A DNA stretch of 64,000 nucleotides, from the NCBI RefSeq assembly GCF_026130545.1, contig NZ_JAMOIM010000007.1, forward strand, positions 62,001-126,000, written 5' to 3'. Within the stretch, counting starts at the first letter, position 1. Every line of letters starts with the position of its first letter. The notes under the pieces are model-generated. The model was not told the DNA's origin and ran no database searches. It saw nothing but the letters and a program-made list of their open reading frames with translations. This document shows, one piece after another, positions 9,280-18,551 of the stretch. The DNA is from Lichenifustis flavocetrariae (GTDB lineage Bacteria > Pseudomonadota > Alphaproteobacteria > Rhizobiales > Beijerinckiaceae). The position numbers and the translations under genes were made by a program.

Positions 9280-9903
9280 ATGAACTTCGGCGAACTGACG
9301 CGCGAGGACTGGGCGAGTATCCTAGTCTACGGCAGTATCGGGCTGTTCCTCGCCCAGGCGGTGCCCGGACTGTTCCGGGGACGTCTCCTGGCAGGAGTGC
9401 TGTCGCTGTTCGCCTGGAGCGCCGTCTTCGTGGTCGCGCTCGTCGGCTACGCGTATCGGTTCGAACTGCATGGTATCGGCGAACGCGTTCTCGCCGTCGT
9501 GTTTCCCGGCACCGTGGTCGAAACCGGCACGCGCGAGGTGACCGTGTTCCGGCAGCGGGACGGACAATTCTCGATTACGGCCAGCATCGGCAAGACGCGG
9601 CTGCCCTTCGTGCTCGATACAGGCGCTTCAACCGTCGTGCTACGCGCCGAGGATGCCCAGCGGGTCGGGCTGCCGCTCCGGCGCCTGGAATACAATATTC
9701 CGGTCGCCACCGCGAACGGCCACGCCTTGACGGCCGCCATCGTCCTGCCGAGCCTGCAGGTCGGGTCCATTCTAGAAGCGGATGTCGAGGCCCTGGTGGC
9801 CCGGCCGGGCGCGCTGCACGAGAACCTGCTCGGCATGAGCTTCCTCAATCGGCTCGCGAGCTTCACCTTCATGAACGACAAGCTGGTTCTACGCGGCCAT
9901 TGA
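9280..9903 (+). CDS. TIGR02281-type retropepsin-like aspartic protease, membrane-anchored
   Basis: A 207-residue protein with two hydrophobic N-terminal segments (residues about 10-60) and one retropepsin domain. The active-site motif LPFVLDTGASTVVL carries the single catalytic Asp-Thr-Gly; a second conserved block is LLGMSFLNRLASFTF. Such clan AA proteins act as homodimers, probably facing the periplasm. Substrates are unknown. The last 15 bases overlap the end of convergent dusA. Confidence 0.85.
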   Translation: MNFGELTREDWASILVYGSIGLFLAQAVPGLFRGRLLAGVLSLFAWSAVFVVALVGYAYRFELHGIGERVLAVVFPGTVVETGTREVTVFRQRDGQFSITASIGKTRLPFVLDTGASTVVLRAEDAQRVGLPLRRLEYNIPVATANGHALTAAIVLPSLQVGSILEADVEALVARPGALHENLLGMSFLNRLASFTFMNDKLVLRGH

Positions 9904-10902
9904 GGTTGCCGGACGCTGCACATGGGCGAGCGCTGCCCGGACGACGTCGAGTCCAGCACCCGGCTTCGGCGCCTCGGTCGCAAGTTGCCGTCGCCACATC
10001 CGCGCGCCCGGCAGGCCGGGGAAGAGGCCGAGAAGATGTCGGGTCATGTCATGGAGGCGGACACCCTCGGCCAACCGCGCGCCCATATAGGGCATGAAGG
10101 CCTCGACGGCCGCGAACCCATCGGCCAGGGGGGCGGGCGCACCGAAGAGCACGGGATCGACCGACAGCAGCATCTCGGGGTCCTGATAGGCGGCCCGTCC
10201 CACCATGACGCCATCGACCAGCCCAAGTTGCGCCTCGCATTGCGCCACCGTCTTGAAGCCGCCGTTGACGCCGATCACCGCGCCTGGCCGGGCGGCCTTG
10301 AGCCGGGCCACGAGCGCATAATCGAGCGGCGGCACGTCGCGGTTCTGCTTGGGGGAAAGACCCTGCAGCCAGGCCTTGCGGGCATGGACGATCAGGGCCG
10401 CGGCGCCGGCCGACAGAACGGCCTCCGCCATCGCGGGGAGCGCCTCCTCCGGGTTCTGGTCGTCGACGCCGAGGCGGCATTTGACCGTGATTGGAAGGGC
10501 CACGGCCGCCGCCATCACAGCCACGCATTCGGCAACCAACACCGGCTCGCGCATCAGGCATGCCCCGAAGCTGCCGTTCTTCACCCGGTCCGAAGGGCAG
10601 CCGACGTTGAGGTTGATCTCGTCATAGCCGTAATCGGCGCAGATCCGGGCGGCCGTCGCGAGGTCGGCGGGAGTGCTGCCGCCCAGTTGCACCGCCACCG
10701 GGTGCTCCACGGCGTCGAAGCCGAGCAGCCGGTCGCGCGGCCCGTGAATCACGGCGCCGGCCGTCACCATCTCGGTGTAGAGCCGTGCTCGACGTGACAG
10801 AAGGCGATGGAAGACCCGGCAATGTCGGTCCGTCCAGTCCATCATCGGGGCGACGGAAAAGCGCCAAGCTCGCAATCGTTCGGGGTTCTGCCCTGCTGAC
10901 AC
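9889..10902 (-). CDS. dusA: tRNA-dihydrouridine synthase A
   Basis: A flavin enzyme that reduces specific uridines in the D-loop of tRNA. The N-terminal FSVAPMMDWTDRHCRVFHRLLS block, EINLNVGCPSDRVKNGSFGACLM with the catalytic Cys, VKCRLGVDD, LIVHARKAWLQGLSPKQNRD and GVNGGFKT identify the DusA subfamily. No ATG fits: the frame extends to 11148 with a non-homologous, arginine-rich extension. A GTG at 10902, preceded by AGGTGAG, gives 337 residues, the usual size. The true start could be a few codons away. Confidence 0.92.
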   Translation of the reverse strand: MSAGQNPERLRAWRFSVAPMMDWTDRHCRVFHRLLSRRARLYTEMVTAGAVIHGPRDRLLGFDAVEHPVAVQLGGSTPADLATAARICADYGYDEINLNVGCPSDRVKNGSFGACLMREPVLVAECVAVMAAAVALPITVKCRLGVDDQNPEEALPAMAEAVLSAGAAALIVHARKAWLQGLSPKQNRDVPPLDYALVARLKAARPGAVIGVNGGFKTVAQCEAQLGLVDGVMVGRAAYQDPEMLLSVDPVLFGAPAPLADGFAAVEAFMPYMGARLAEGVRLHDMTRHLLGLFPGLPGARMWRRQLATEAPKPGAGLDVVRAALAHVQRPATSMAA

Positions 10903-11038
10903 TCTCTCACCTGCATGTCGCTTGCTGAAGGCCCAATTTACGGAACGACCTCCTGCTCGATCCAAGCCCTTTTGTCTCGAACTCCCGAAACTACACGCAG
11001 GCTGTCCGTGGCGCCACCCTATCGACGGCCGACCGGCC

Positions 11039-13282
11039 TTACCGGATGAGCGTGTCGAGCGTGATCGGCGTCTTGCGCGCCCGATGGCCGGTGGCGTGCC
11101 ACACCGCATTGGCGATCGCGCCGGCCGTGCCCGTGACACCGATCTCACCTACGCCCTTGATGCCGAGCGCGTTCACGTGGGGATCATGCTCGTCCACCAG
11201 GATCGCTTCGACCGATGGCACGTCGGCGTTCACCGGCACATGATATTCGGCAAGGTTGGCATTGGTAATGCGGCCGGATCGCGCGTCCGTGATGGCCTGC
11301 TCGTGCAACGCAAAGGAGATGCCCCAGATCATCCCCCCGTAATATTGGCTCTCCACCATGCGTGGATTAATCACTCGTCCGGCCGCAAACGCGCCGACGA
11401 GACGCGTGACGCGGATCTGCCCGAGTGTCGGGTCGACCTTGACCTCGGCGAACACGGCGCCATGGGCGTGCATGGCGTAGCTCTGCTGCGTGCCGGGGTT
11501 GGGCGCGGCTTGGCCCTTTCCCTCCACCGAGTGACGACCGGCCCGGTTGAGAATGTCGGAATAGCTTTCGCCCCGGCTCTCATCGTCGCGCCGCATCAGC
11601 CGGCCATCGCGCGCCAAGACACCCGTGTTGCCGGCCCCGAACAAGGGCGAGCGCTCATCATTCGTGGCAAGGGCCGCCAGCGCCGCGATGACGGAGGCCC
11701 CGGCATTGTGGATCGCACTGCCGGCCGTCGCGGTATGGGCCGAGCCTCCGGCAATTCCGGCATTCGGCAGATCCGACGTTCCCATATTGAAGGTGATCCT
11801 ATCGAGCGGCAGGCCGACGCCATCCGCGGCGATCTGGGCCAGCGCCGTCCAGGCCCCCTGACCCATGTCATGGGCTCCGATGTCGACCGTTCCGGTCCCG
11901 TCCGCCCGCAACTCCGCGCGGGCTTCGGCCTGGAACATCAGGGCCGGAAACGTCGCCGTGCCCATGCCCCAACCAACCAGCAGGCCTGCCGGGTCGCGCA
12001 TCGATCGCGGCGCGAGCGGGCGCGACGCCCAGCCGAAGCGCTTTGCGCCCTGCACGTAGCAATCGCGCAGCGCCTTGGAGGAGAACGGCTTGCCGGTCAG
12101 CGGCTCCACCTCGGCATAATTCTTCAGGCGAAACTCCAGCGGGTCGAGACCGCAGGACTCGGCCATTTCGTCGATCGCTCCTTCCAGAGCGACACTGCCC
12201 GAGGCTTCGCCGGGTGCCCGCATGAACAACGGCGTTCCCATGTCGAGCCGTACTGCCTCATAGGTGGTCGACAGGGCCGGTGTCGCATAGAGCGTGTGAC
12301 TGACGCCGCCGCTCGGCTCGAAGAAATCGTCGAAGCTGGAGGAGGCCGTCACCGTGTGATGATCGAGGGCCGTCAACGTACCGTCGGCCTTGGCGCCGAT
12401 CCGGAAGCTCTGACGTGTCGCGGCACGATGGCCGACAGGCCCATACATCTGCTCCCGGCGCAGCACGAGCTTGACGGGTCGGTTCACGAGGCGGGCCGCC
12501 ATGATGCCGAGCACCTGTGGGCCGGAGATCAACCCCTTCGAGCCAAACCCGCCGCCCAGGAACGGGCTGCGGATATGGATGTCGGCCTGATCGATTCCAA
12601 ACAGGCCCGCGATGCGGCTTTGCGCCATGGCCATACCCTGGCTGGGCGTGTCGATGACGAGCCGATCGCCATCCCATTGCGCCACGATGGCATGGGGTTC
12701 CATGGCATTGTGATATTGCGCGGCCGTCTCGTAGGTCGCATCGACCCGCTTCTCGGCGCCCGTCAGCCCGGATTCGACATCGCCACGGCTGGCTTTCGGC
12801 TGATCGCCGACACCGACCGACGGTGGTACGAATGGGGTCGCTGAGGCGAAGACGACATGTGCCGGCTCGGTCTCGTAGGTCGGCCGTAGGAGAAGGGCGC
12901 CTTCGGTCGCGGCCTCCAATGTCTCAGCGATCACCACCGCAATCGCCTGGTTTGCGTAGCGGACGCGGTCGTTCTGCAGCAGGTCGAGCCGGAACGTGAA
13001 GGGATTGGCCTTCTCGTCCGGGTCCTGTGCGAGTTTCGGAGCGTTGGCGGGCGTCATCACCTCTGCCACGCCGGGATGGGACTTGGCGGCGGTGACATCG
13101 AGCGACGCGACACGTCCGCGCGCAATGCTGCTGGCGGCGACAACGGCATAAAGCATGCCGGGCGGATGATTGTCGGCCGCATAGCGGGCGCGACCCGTGA
13201 CTTTCAACAGCGCTTCGCGCCGCGTCAGCGGCTGACCGATGCTGGAGCCTTGCCGGATGTGAACGGGTGCGGTCTCAGGCAT
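11039..13282 (-). CDS. paoC: Aldehyde oxidoreductase, molybdopterin-binding large subunit (PaoC/YagR-like)
   Basis: The catalytic subunit (747 residues) of a xanthine dehydrogenase-family molybdenum hydroxylase. It carries the aldehyde oxidase a/b hammerhead domain (LTRREALLKVTGRARYAADN) and the cofactor domains (FLGGGFGSKG, MRAPGEASG, QGAWTALAQIAADGVG). The conserved catalytic glutamate is in KGVGEIGVTGTAGAIANAV near the C-terminus. Its ATG at 13282 overlaps the end of the FAD-subunit gene by 8 bases, so the three genes form one operon (small, medium, large). By analogy with E. coli PaoABC it would oxidise aromatic or other aldehydes; the real substrate is unknown. Confidence 0.92.
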   Translation of the reverse strand: MPETAPVHIRQGSSIGQPLTRREALLKVTGRARYAADNHPPGMLYAVVAASSIARGRVASLDVTAAKSHPGVAEVMTPANAPKLAQDPDEKANPFTFRLDLLQNDRVRYANQAIAVVIAETLEAATEGALLLRPTYETEPAHVVFASATPFVPPSVGVGDQPKASRGDVESGLTGAEKRVDATYETAAQYHNAMEPHAIVAQWDGDRLVIDTPSQGMAMAQSRIAGLFGIDQADIHIRSPFLGGGFGSKGLISGPQVLGIMAARLVNRPVKLVLRREQMYGPVGHRAATRQSFRIGAKADGTLTALDHHTVTASSSFDDFFEPSGGVSHTLYATPALSTTYEAVRLDMGTPLFMRAPGEASGSVALEGAIDEMAESCGLDPLEFRLKNYAEVEPLTGKPFSSKALRDCYVQGAKRFGWASRPLAPRSMRDPAGLLVGWGMGTATFPALMFQAEARAELRADGTGTVDIGAHDMGQGAWTALAQIAADGVGLPLDRITFNMGTSDLPNAGIAGGSAHTATAGSAIHNAGASVIAALAALATNDERSPLFGAGNTGVLARDGRLMRRDDESRGESYSDILNRAGRHSVEGKGQAAPNPGTQQSYAMHAHGAVFAEVKVDPTLGQIRVTRLVGAFAAGRVINPRMVESQYYGGMIWGISFALHEQAITDARSGRITNANLAEYHVPVNADVPSVEAILVDEHDPHVNALGIKGVGEIGVTGTAGAIANAVWHATGHRARKTPITLDTLIR

Positions 13283-14333
13283 GGAGGGCAAGTCCTTCCG
13301 GCTGGGCGAAAACGGATCCAGGCAGGGCCGGCATACGATCGGGCGTGCCCGCCGCAGCAAGTCCGAGCGCCCGCACGAGGATGCGGCGCGCCAGCTCGAT
13401 CTTGAAGGCATTGTCGCCCGAGGGCTTTGCGTCGGCGAGCGCAACCTCTGCCGCCTCGGCAAAGGCCGCCTCATCGCAGGCACGTCCAGCCAAAACCTGT
13501 TCGGCCGCGCGGGCCCTCCAGGGCTTCAAGGCTACACCGCCGAGCGCAAGCCGGGCCTCGCTGACCACGCCTCCTTCGAGGCGCAAGCTCGCCGCGGCGG
13601 AGACCACCGCGAAAGCGTAGGACGTGCGTTCTCGGACTTTCAGATAGCGGGAATGCGCCGCGTAGCCCGCCGCGGACGCCGGCAGATGCAAGGCAACGAC
13701 AAGCTCGCCCGGACTAAGAACCGTTTCGAGCTGGGGTTCGCTGCCGGGTAGACGATGGAAGCTGTCGAGCGGGACCACGCGCGACCCAGTAGGCCCCTCG
13801 ATCTCGACGCTCGCATCGAGCGCCACGAGCGGCACGCAGAAGTCCGACGGATGGGTGGCGATGCACTCGGGGCTCCAGCCCAACACGGCATGAAGATGGT
13901 TCTCGCCGTCGCGCGCGTCACAACCCGCGCCGGGCTCACGCTTGTTGCAGGCGCTCGCGGTATCGTAGAAATAGGCACAGCGGGTGCGCTGAAGCAGATT
14001 GCCGGCCACCGTCGCGGCATTGCGCAATTGCGCGGAGGCGCCCGACAGTAGCGCTTCGGCCACGGCGGGATGGCGCTTGGAGAAAACGGGATGGTAGGCG
14101 AGGTCGCTGTTGCGAACGAGTGCGCCGACCCGCATGCCGCCGTTAGGCAACACCTCGATCCCATCGAGGCCCGGCAGGCGGGTAATGTCGATCAGAAGCG
14201 CCGGACGCGCGACGCCACCTTTCATCAGGTCGAGCAGGTTGGTGCCTGCCGCCAGGTAGGCGGAACCGGGTTTCCGGCCCGCACTGATCGCCTCGGCGAC
14301 CGAGGCCGGGCGCAGATAGTCGAACCTGTTCAT
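13275..14333 (-). CDS. paoB: Aldehyde oxidoreductase, FAD-binding medium subunit (PaoB/YagS-like)
   Basis: A 352-residue FAD subunit that passes electrons from the Fe-S subunit to an acceptor. The FAD-binding opening AAGTNLLDLMKGG and the block AQLRNAATVAGNLLQRTRC are typical. An insert holds Cys119, Cys129, Cys138 and Cys157 (RCAYFYD, ACNKREPGAGC, SPEC), the arrangement that binds an extra [4Fe-4S] cluster in PaoB and in 4-hydroxybenzoyl-CoA reductase. This separates it from plain xanthine dehydrogenase FAD subunits. It overlaps the small-subunit gene by 4 bases (ATGA). Confidence 0.92.
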   Translation of the reverse strand: MNRFDYLRPASVAEAISAGRKPGSAYLAAGTNLLDLMKGGVARPALLIDITRLPGLDGIEVLPNGGMRVGALVRNSDLAYHPVFSKRHPAVAEALLSGASAQLRNAATVAGNLLQRTRCAYFYDTASACNKREPGAGCDARDGENHLHAVLGWSPECIATHPSDFCVPLVALDASVEIEGPTGSRVVPLDSFHRLPGSEPQLETVLSPGELVVALHLPASAAGYAAHSRYLKVRERTSYAFAVVSAAASLRLEGGVVSEARLALGGVALKPWRARAAEQVLAGRACDEAAFAEAAEVALADAKPSGDNAFKIELARRILVRALGLAAAGTPDRMPALPGSVFAQPEGLALHA

Positions 14334-14827
14334 GCCGCCTCTCCCTGGGTTTGCCGATGCAGCTGCGCCTGTGCCTCAAGAACCGCCGCCGTGATGCCGG
14401 CATAGGCCCCGCAGCGGCAGAGATTGCCACTCATGCCCTCCCGCACGCGCTCGGGGTCGTCGCCCGCTTGCCCCTCTTGGATCAGCCCCACGGCGCTCAT
14501 GATCTGGCCCGGCGTGCAGAAACCACACTGGAAGCCGTCATGCTCGATGAAGGCGGCCTGGACGGGATGAAGGTGATCGCCTTCCGAAAGTCCCTCGATG
14601 GTCAGCACCTCCGCATCGTCGCAGCTGAGTGCCAGAGTCAGGCAGGCGTTCACGCGCCGTCCGTTCAACAGCACCGTGCAGGCTCCGCACTGGCCGCGGT
14701 CGCATCCCTTCTTCGTGCCCGTCAGGTCGAGCCGCTCCCGGAGAAGGTCGAGCAGTGTGATCCGCGGGTCATCGATCGCGACCTCGCGGCGCATCCCGTT
14801 CAAAGTGAAAGACAGGGTCGAGTTCAT
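14330..14827 (-). CDS. paoA: Aldehyde oxidoreductase, [2Fe-2S] small subunit (PaoA/YagT-like)
   Basis: A 165-residue two-cluster ferredoxin subunit, first gene of the operon. The N-terminal plant-type cluster motif is KKGCDRGQCGACTVLLNGRRVNAC; the C-terminal helical domain has QCGFCTPGQIM and GNLCRCGAYAGI. Unlike E. coli PaoA there is no twin-arginine signal: the protein begins MNSTLSFTLNGMRREV, so this enzyme should be cytoplasmic. No maturation chaperone (XdhC/PaoD type) follows in the window. Confidence 0.93.
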   Translation of the reverse strand: MNSTLSFTLNGMRREVAIDDPRITLLDLLRERLDLTGTKKGCDRGQCGACTVLLNGRRVNACLTLALSCDDAEVLTIEGLSEGDHLHPVQAAFIEHDGFQCGFCTPGQIMSAVGLIQEGQAGDDPERVREGMSGNLCRCGAYAGITAAVLEAQAQLHRQTQGEAA

Positions 14828-15135
14828 CGTCCATTCCCGTGATGGCAGACGGCGAAAGGCCGGCTCTTGCTGAAAAAATGCGGTGAGAAACCGAGCTTCC
14901 GGCGGTTGCCGATGGCGAGGCGGAAATGCCCGAAATCTTCTCGATCAGGCAATTTCGTTAGACGAAGTTCAAAGCTCAATCGTGAACCCGCGAAAACAAG
15001 TCTCATGGAGGAATGTATGGCGCCACCGGTCAGAACCAAGTGGGCGTGACTTTCGAAACGCCTTTGATCTTCTGGATCGTGAGAGCCGCTATTCTGTAGT
15101 CGAAGCGGCCCGCGGCAAAATATGCCTGCGGGTTC
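14828..15135. other. Intergenic region between rarA end and aldehyde oxidoreductase operon
   Basis: This 308-base, comparatively AT-rich stretch lies upstream of the minus-strand aldehyde oxidoreductase operon and downstream of minus-strand rarA. It should hold the operon promoter. Near 15109-15132 an imperfect hairpin (CCCGCGGCA with TGCCTGCGGG) could end rarA transcription, but no T-run follows on the minus strand. The short open frames here resemble nothing known. Confidence 0.4.
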
Positions 15136-16446
15136 CTACGGTTCGCCCCTTTCCCGTCGTGTCTTGGCCCACCATTCCATGCGTTTCGCGATGTCGCGTT
15201 CGAAGCCGCGTTCGACCGGATGGTAGATGGATTGCCGCCCCAACTTCTCGGGCCAGTAGTTTTGCCCCGAGAACGCGTCCGGCTCGTCATGATCGTAGCG
15301 GTAGGTGCCGCCGTACCCCTGCTCCCGCATCAGATGGGTCGGGGCGTTGAGAATGACCTTCGGGGGCATCAGCGAGCCGCCGTCCTTGGCGAGCCTTTGC
15401 GCGGCCTTGAAGGCATTATAGGCCGCGTTGGATTTGGGCGCGGTGGCGACGTAGATCACCGCATTGGCCAGCGCCAATTCGCCTTCGGGCGAGCCGAGAA
15501 AATCATAGGCGTCCTTGGCGGCCGTCGTGACCACGAGAGCCTGCGGGTCGGCGAGGCCGATATCCTCGACCGCCATGCGGACGAGGCGGCGGGCGATGAA
15601 CAGCCGGTCCTCGCCACCGTCGAGCATGCGGGCGAAATAATAGAGCGCGGCATCCGGATCGGAGCCGCGCACCGCCTTGTGCAGCGCGGAAATCAGATTG
15701 TAGTGGCCGTCCTGGCTCTTGTCATAGAGCGGCGCGCGGCGCTGCACGATCTCGGACAGCGTGGCTGTGTCGAACACTTCGCCGGGCCGCGCCGCCCGCC
15801 AGATCTCCTCGGTCAGCGTCAGAAGAGCCCGGCCATCGCCATCCGCCATGCGGACGAGGGCGGCACGCGCCTCAGGATCGAGCGGCATCGGCCTGGCTTC
15901 GAGCTGTTCGGCGCGCGCCAGCAGGCGGTCGAGCGCCGCCGCGTCGAGCGCCTGAAAGGTCAGCACCCTGGCGCGCGACAGAAGCGCGGCATTCAGCTCG
16001 AAGGAGGGATTCTCGGTGGTGGCGCCGATCAACGTGATCGTGCCGTCTTCCATGACGGGGAGGAAACTGTCCTGCTGGGCACGGTTGAAGCGGTGGATCT
16101 CGTCCACGAACAACAGGGTCCCCTGCCCCGTGCGGCGGCGACCACGCGCCTCGTCGAACAGCTTCTTGAGCTCGGCCACGCCGGAGAAGATGGCCGAGAC
16201 CTGCACGAAAGCGAGCTTGGTGGTCCGCGCAAGAAGACGCGCCACGGTGGTCTTGCCCGTGCCGGGCGGCCCCCAGAAGATCAGCGAGCCGAAGCTGCCC
16301 CCGGCCGCGAGCCGTGTGAGCGCCCCTTCCGGACCGATCAGGTGATCCTGGCCAGCCACATCGTCGAGGCGCTCCGGTCGCAAGCGGTCGGCGAGCGGTC
16401 TGGCCACATCATTGTGCAAGCCTGCGGCCGAGAAGAGGTCGCTCAC
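15136..16446 (-). CDS. rarA: Replication-associated recombination protein A (AAA+ ATPase)
   Basis: RarA/MgsA acts at stalled replication forks, related to clamp-loader subunits and eukaryotic WRNIP1. The 436-residue protein has RPERLDDVAGQDHLIG at the N-terminus, Walker A GPPGTGKTT, Walker B LLFVDEIHRFN, sensor I IGATTENPSFELNAALLSR, and the C-terminal tetramerisation region ending in NYWPEKLGRQSIYHPVERG. The GTG at 16446 is preceded by a strong Shine-Dalgarno (GGGAGG) with 5-base spacing; the 20 codons above it lie in degP. The degP-rarA order after rplQ is common in Rhizobiales. Confidence 0.95.
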   Translation of the reverse strand: MSDLFSAAGLHNDVARPLADRLRPERLDDVAGQDHLIGPEGALTRLAAGGSFGSLIFWGPPGTGKTTVARLLARTTKLAFVQVSAIFSGVAELKKLFDEARGRRRTGQGTLLFVDEIHRFNRAQQDSFLPVMEDGTITLIGATTENPSFELNAALLSRARVLTFQALDAAALDRLLARAEQLEARPMPLDPEARAALVRMADGDGRALLTLTEEIWRAARPGEVFDTATLSEIVQRRAPLYDKSQDGHYNLISALHKAVRGSDPDAALYYFARMLDGGEDRLFIARRLVRMAVEDIGLADPQALVVTTAAKDAYDFLGSPEGELALANAVIYVATAPKSNAAYNAFKAAQRLAKDGGSLMPPKVILNAPTHLMREQGYGGTYRYDHDEPDAFSGQNYWPEKLGRQSIYHPVERGFERDIAKRMEWWAKTRRERGEP

Positions 16447-16462
16447 CGAACCTCCCTGATCC

Positions 16463-17881
16463 TCAGCCACCGACTTCCGTCTGCACGACCTGGCCCCCGC
16501 GGACAAGCGTCAGACGCCAATAATCCGTGTCGCGAGCGGCTGTGGCCCGCGAGAACATCTTCGTGTCGGTCATGCGCGCATCGTTGATCGAAAGGATGAC
16601 GTCGCCCTTCTGAAAGCCCGTGGTGGCGGCGGCCGACCCATCTTCGATCTCCGTCACGACCACGCCGTTGCGGGCTCGCTGCAGCGAGAACTGCTCGGCC
16701 ACGGCAGGCGAAAGGTTGACGACCGTCGCGCCCGAGAAGGGCGACTGGTTGTGGATAGTCACCGGATCCCGGGCAGGCACTTCCGGTGCGCTGACGAGTT
16801 TGAGGCTGAGATCCAATGGCTTGCCGTTCCGCCGCACCACCAGCGGCACCGTGCCGCCGAGCGGGCGCGTGCTGAGGCGGTAACCGAAGGCATCCGGCGT
16901 ATCGACATCCTGCCCGTCTAGACTGGTGATGACATCGCCCTGCTTCACACCCGCATCGGCGGCCGGGCCCGTGTCCAGGACCTCGGATACGAGGACGCCT
17001 GCCGGTCGGTCAAGGCCCAGCCCCTCGGCGATGTCATGCGTGACACCTTGCAACGACGCGCCCAGCCAGGGACGCTTCACCTCATGGCTGCCGCGCTTGG
17101 CGGCCGCCACGATGATCTTCACGAGATTGACCGGGATCGCGAAGCCGATCCCGATGCTGCTTCCCGTCTGTGAATAGATGGCGGAATTGATGCCGACCAG
17201 CCGCGCATTCATATCGACGAGCGCCCCGCCCGAATTACCCGGATTGATGGCTGCGTCGGTCTGGATGAAGGATTGATAGTCGCTCCCGCCGAGCGTCGTG
17301 CGGGCGAGCGCCGAGACGATGCCCTGCGTCACCGTCTGGCCGACACCGAACGGATTGCCGATCGCGAGCACGATATCGCCGACCTGCGCCAGATCCGAGT
17401 CGCCCAGTTCCATAGCCGGATAGCTTTCCTTGCCCTTGATCTGCAGCACCGCCAGATCGGTGCGCGGGTCGTCGACCAGGACCGTGGCCTCGAACTCCCG
17501 CTTGTCGGCCAGCGCGACCTTCATCTCGTTCATGCCATCGATCACGTGATGGTTGGTCACCACGAGGCCGGTCGGGTCGACGATCACGCCGGAGCCAAGG
17601 GATTGCGCGCTCGGGCCGCCAGCGCGCGGCTGGCCGCCGTCGCCGAAAAACTGCCGGAAAATGGGGTCGTCGAACAACGGGTTGCGTCGCCGCTTTTCCA
17701 CCCGGGACGCATAGACGTTGACGACCGAGGGCTGCGCCCGCTTGGCGACCGGTGCAAAGGACAACAGCACATCGGCACGCGTCTGCGGCACCTGCCGGGG
17801 TTCGTCGCCGGCGGCACGGGCCAGGGTCGTGAGGCCGCACGTCACCAGAAGTACGGCGGCGAAGCGCGCAAGGAGAGTCAC
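16463..17881 (-). CDS. degP: Do/DegP-like periplasmic serine protease
   Basis: An HtrA-family quality-control protease or chaperone of 472 residues, exported by a Sec signal (LARFAAVLLVTCGLTTLARAA). The catalytic triad is visible: His in VVTNHHVIDG, Asp in DPRTDLAVLQI, Ser in NPGNSGGALVD. Two PDZ domains follow (GVTHDIAEGLGLDRPAGVLV and a C-terminal one with ATTGFQKGDVILSIND). The start codon is GTG at 17881. It lies 103 bases... beyond the rplQ terminator on the same strand and just before rarA, so it is probably transcribed separately from the ribosomal operon and together with rarA. Confidence 0.93.
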   Translation of the reverse strand: MTLLARFAAVLLVTCGLTTLARAAGDEPRQVPQTRADVLLSFAPVAKRAQPSVVNVYASRVEKRRRNPLFDDPIFRQFFGDGGQPRAGGPSAQSLGSGVIVDPTGLVVTNHHVIDGMNEMKVALADKREFEATVLVDDPRTDLAVLQIKGKESYPAMELGDSDLAQVGDIVLAIGNPFGVGQTVTQGIVSALARTTLGGSDYQSFIQTDAAINPGNSGGALVDMNARLVGINSAIYSQTGSSIGIGFAIPVNLVKIIVAAAKRGSHEVKRPWLGASLQGVTHDIAEGLGLDRPAGVLVSEVLDTGPAADAGVKQGDVITSLDGQDVDTPDAFGYRLSTRPLGGTVPLVVRRNGKPLDLSLKLVSAPEVPARDPVTIHNQSPFSGATVVNLSPAVAEQFSLQRARNGVVVTEIEDGSAAATTGFQKGDVILSINDARMTDTKMFSRATAARDTDYWRLTLVRGGQVVQTEVGG

Positions 17882-17981
17882 GGGATGTCAGGCTCCGATA
17901 TGCAAGGCGACGAAGATCGAATCATCTCAAACTCTGAGTCGATACGCCTTTCGGGGTTCGCCGCAAGCGGCGTCGATCAAC

Positions 17982-18008
17982 AAAAAAGCCGGGACGAGCC
18001 CGGCTTTT
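17982..18008 (-). terminator. Rho-independent terminator after rplQ
   Basis: A perfect 10-bp stem (AAAAGCCGGG at 17984-17993 with CCCGGCTTTT at 17999-18008) has a 5-base loop. Read on the minus strand it is followed by a run of Ts, 21 bases after the rplQ stop. It ends the rpsM-rplQ transcription unit and separates it from degP. Confidence 0.88.
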
Positions 18009-18029
18009 GCAATGCTGATGTGAAGGAAA

Positions 18030-18440
18030 TCAGGCGGCTTCGGCCTCTTCGGTGGGGCCAAAGGGTTTGCCCTTGGCATCCACATCGCGATCGACGAATT
18101 CGATCACGGCGAGGGCGGCATTGTCCCCATAGCGGAACCCGGCCTTCAACACCCGCGTGTAGCCTCCCTGACGCTCCTTGTAGCGCGGGCCGAGCGTGTC
18201 GAAGAGCTTGCGAACGAGAACCACGTCATGCAGCTGCGCAATGGCCTGACGGCGGGCATGCAGATCACCGCGCTTGCCGAGCGTGACGAGCTTCTCGACG
18301 ACGGGGCGAAGGTCTTTGGCCTTCTCCAACGTGGTGACGATCTGCTCGTGATGGATGAGCGCCTGACTCATGTTCATGAACATCGCCTTGCGATGCTCGG
18401 CCGTGCGATTAAAGCGGCGCTTCTTGCGACCGTGATACAT
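18030..18440 (-). CDS. rplQ: 50S ribosomal protein L17
   Basis: Large-subunit ribosomal protein near the exit tunnel, 136 residues. The N-terminus [21 protein letters not shown] is characteristic, and the C-terminal alphaproteobacterial extension ends in acidic residues. The frame is open 12 codons above, but the ATG at 18440 has AGGAG upstream and matches the family start. It is the last gene of the alpha operon. Confidence 0.98.
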   Translation of the reverse strand: MYHGRKKRRFNRTAEHRKAMFMNMSQALIHHEQIVTTLEKAKDLRPVVEKLVTLGKRGDLHARRQAIAQLHDVVLVRKLFDTLGPRYKERQGGYTRVLKAGFRYGDNAALAVIEFVDRDVDAKGKPFGPTEEAEAA

Positions 18441-18551
18441 GGCTTTCTCCTGTTTGTTGTGCGGCCGCCGTGCCAAGGGCCGGCCGCTCTCTTAATGTCG
18501 TGCCGTTGATCGGCCCGACGCCTTCTTCCGTCATGCTCCTCGCATGGACGC

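Noticed and set aside
10922-12844. 640-codon plus-strand open frame opposite the aldehyde oxidoreductase large subunit
   Set aside because: It is a GC-rich shadow of the real minus-strand gene and has no recognisable domain.
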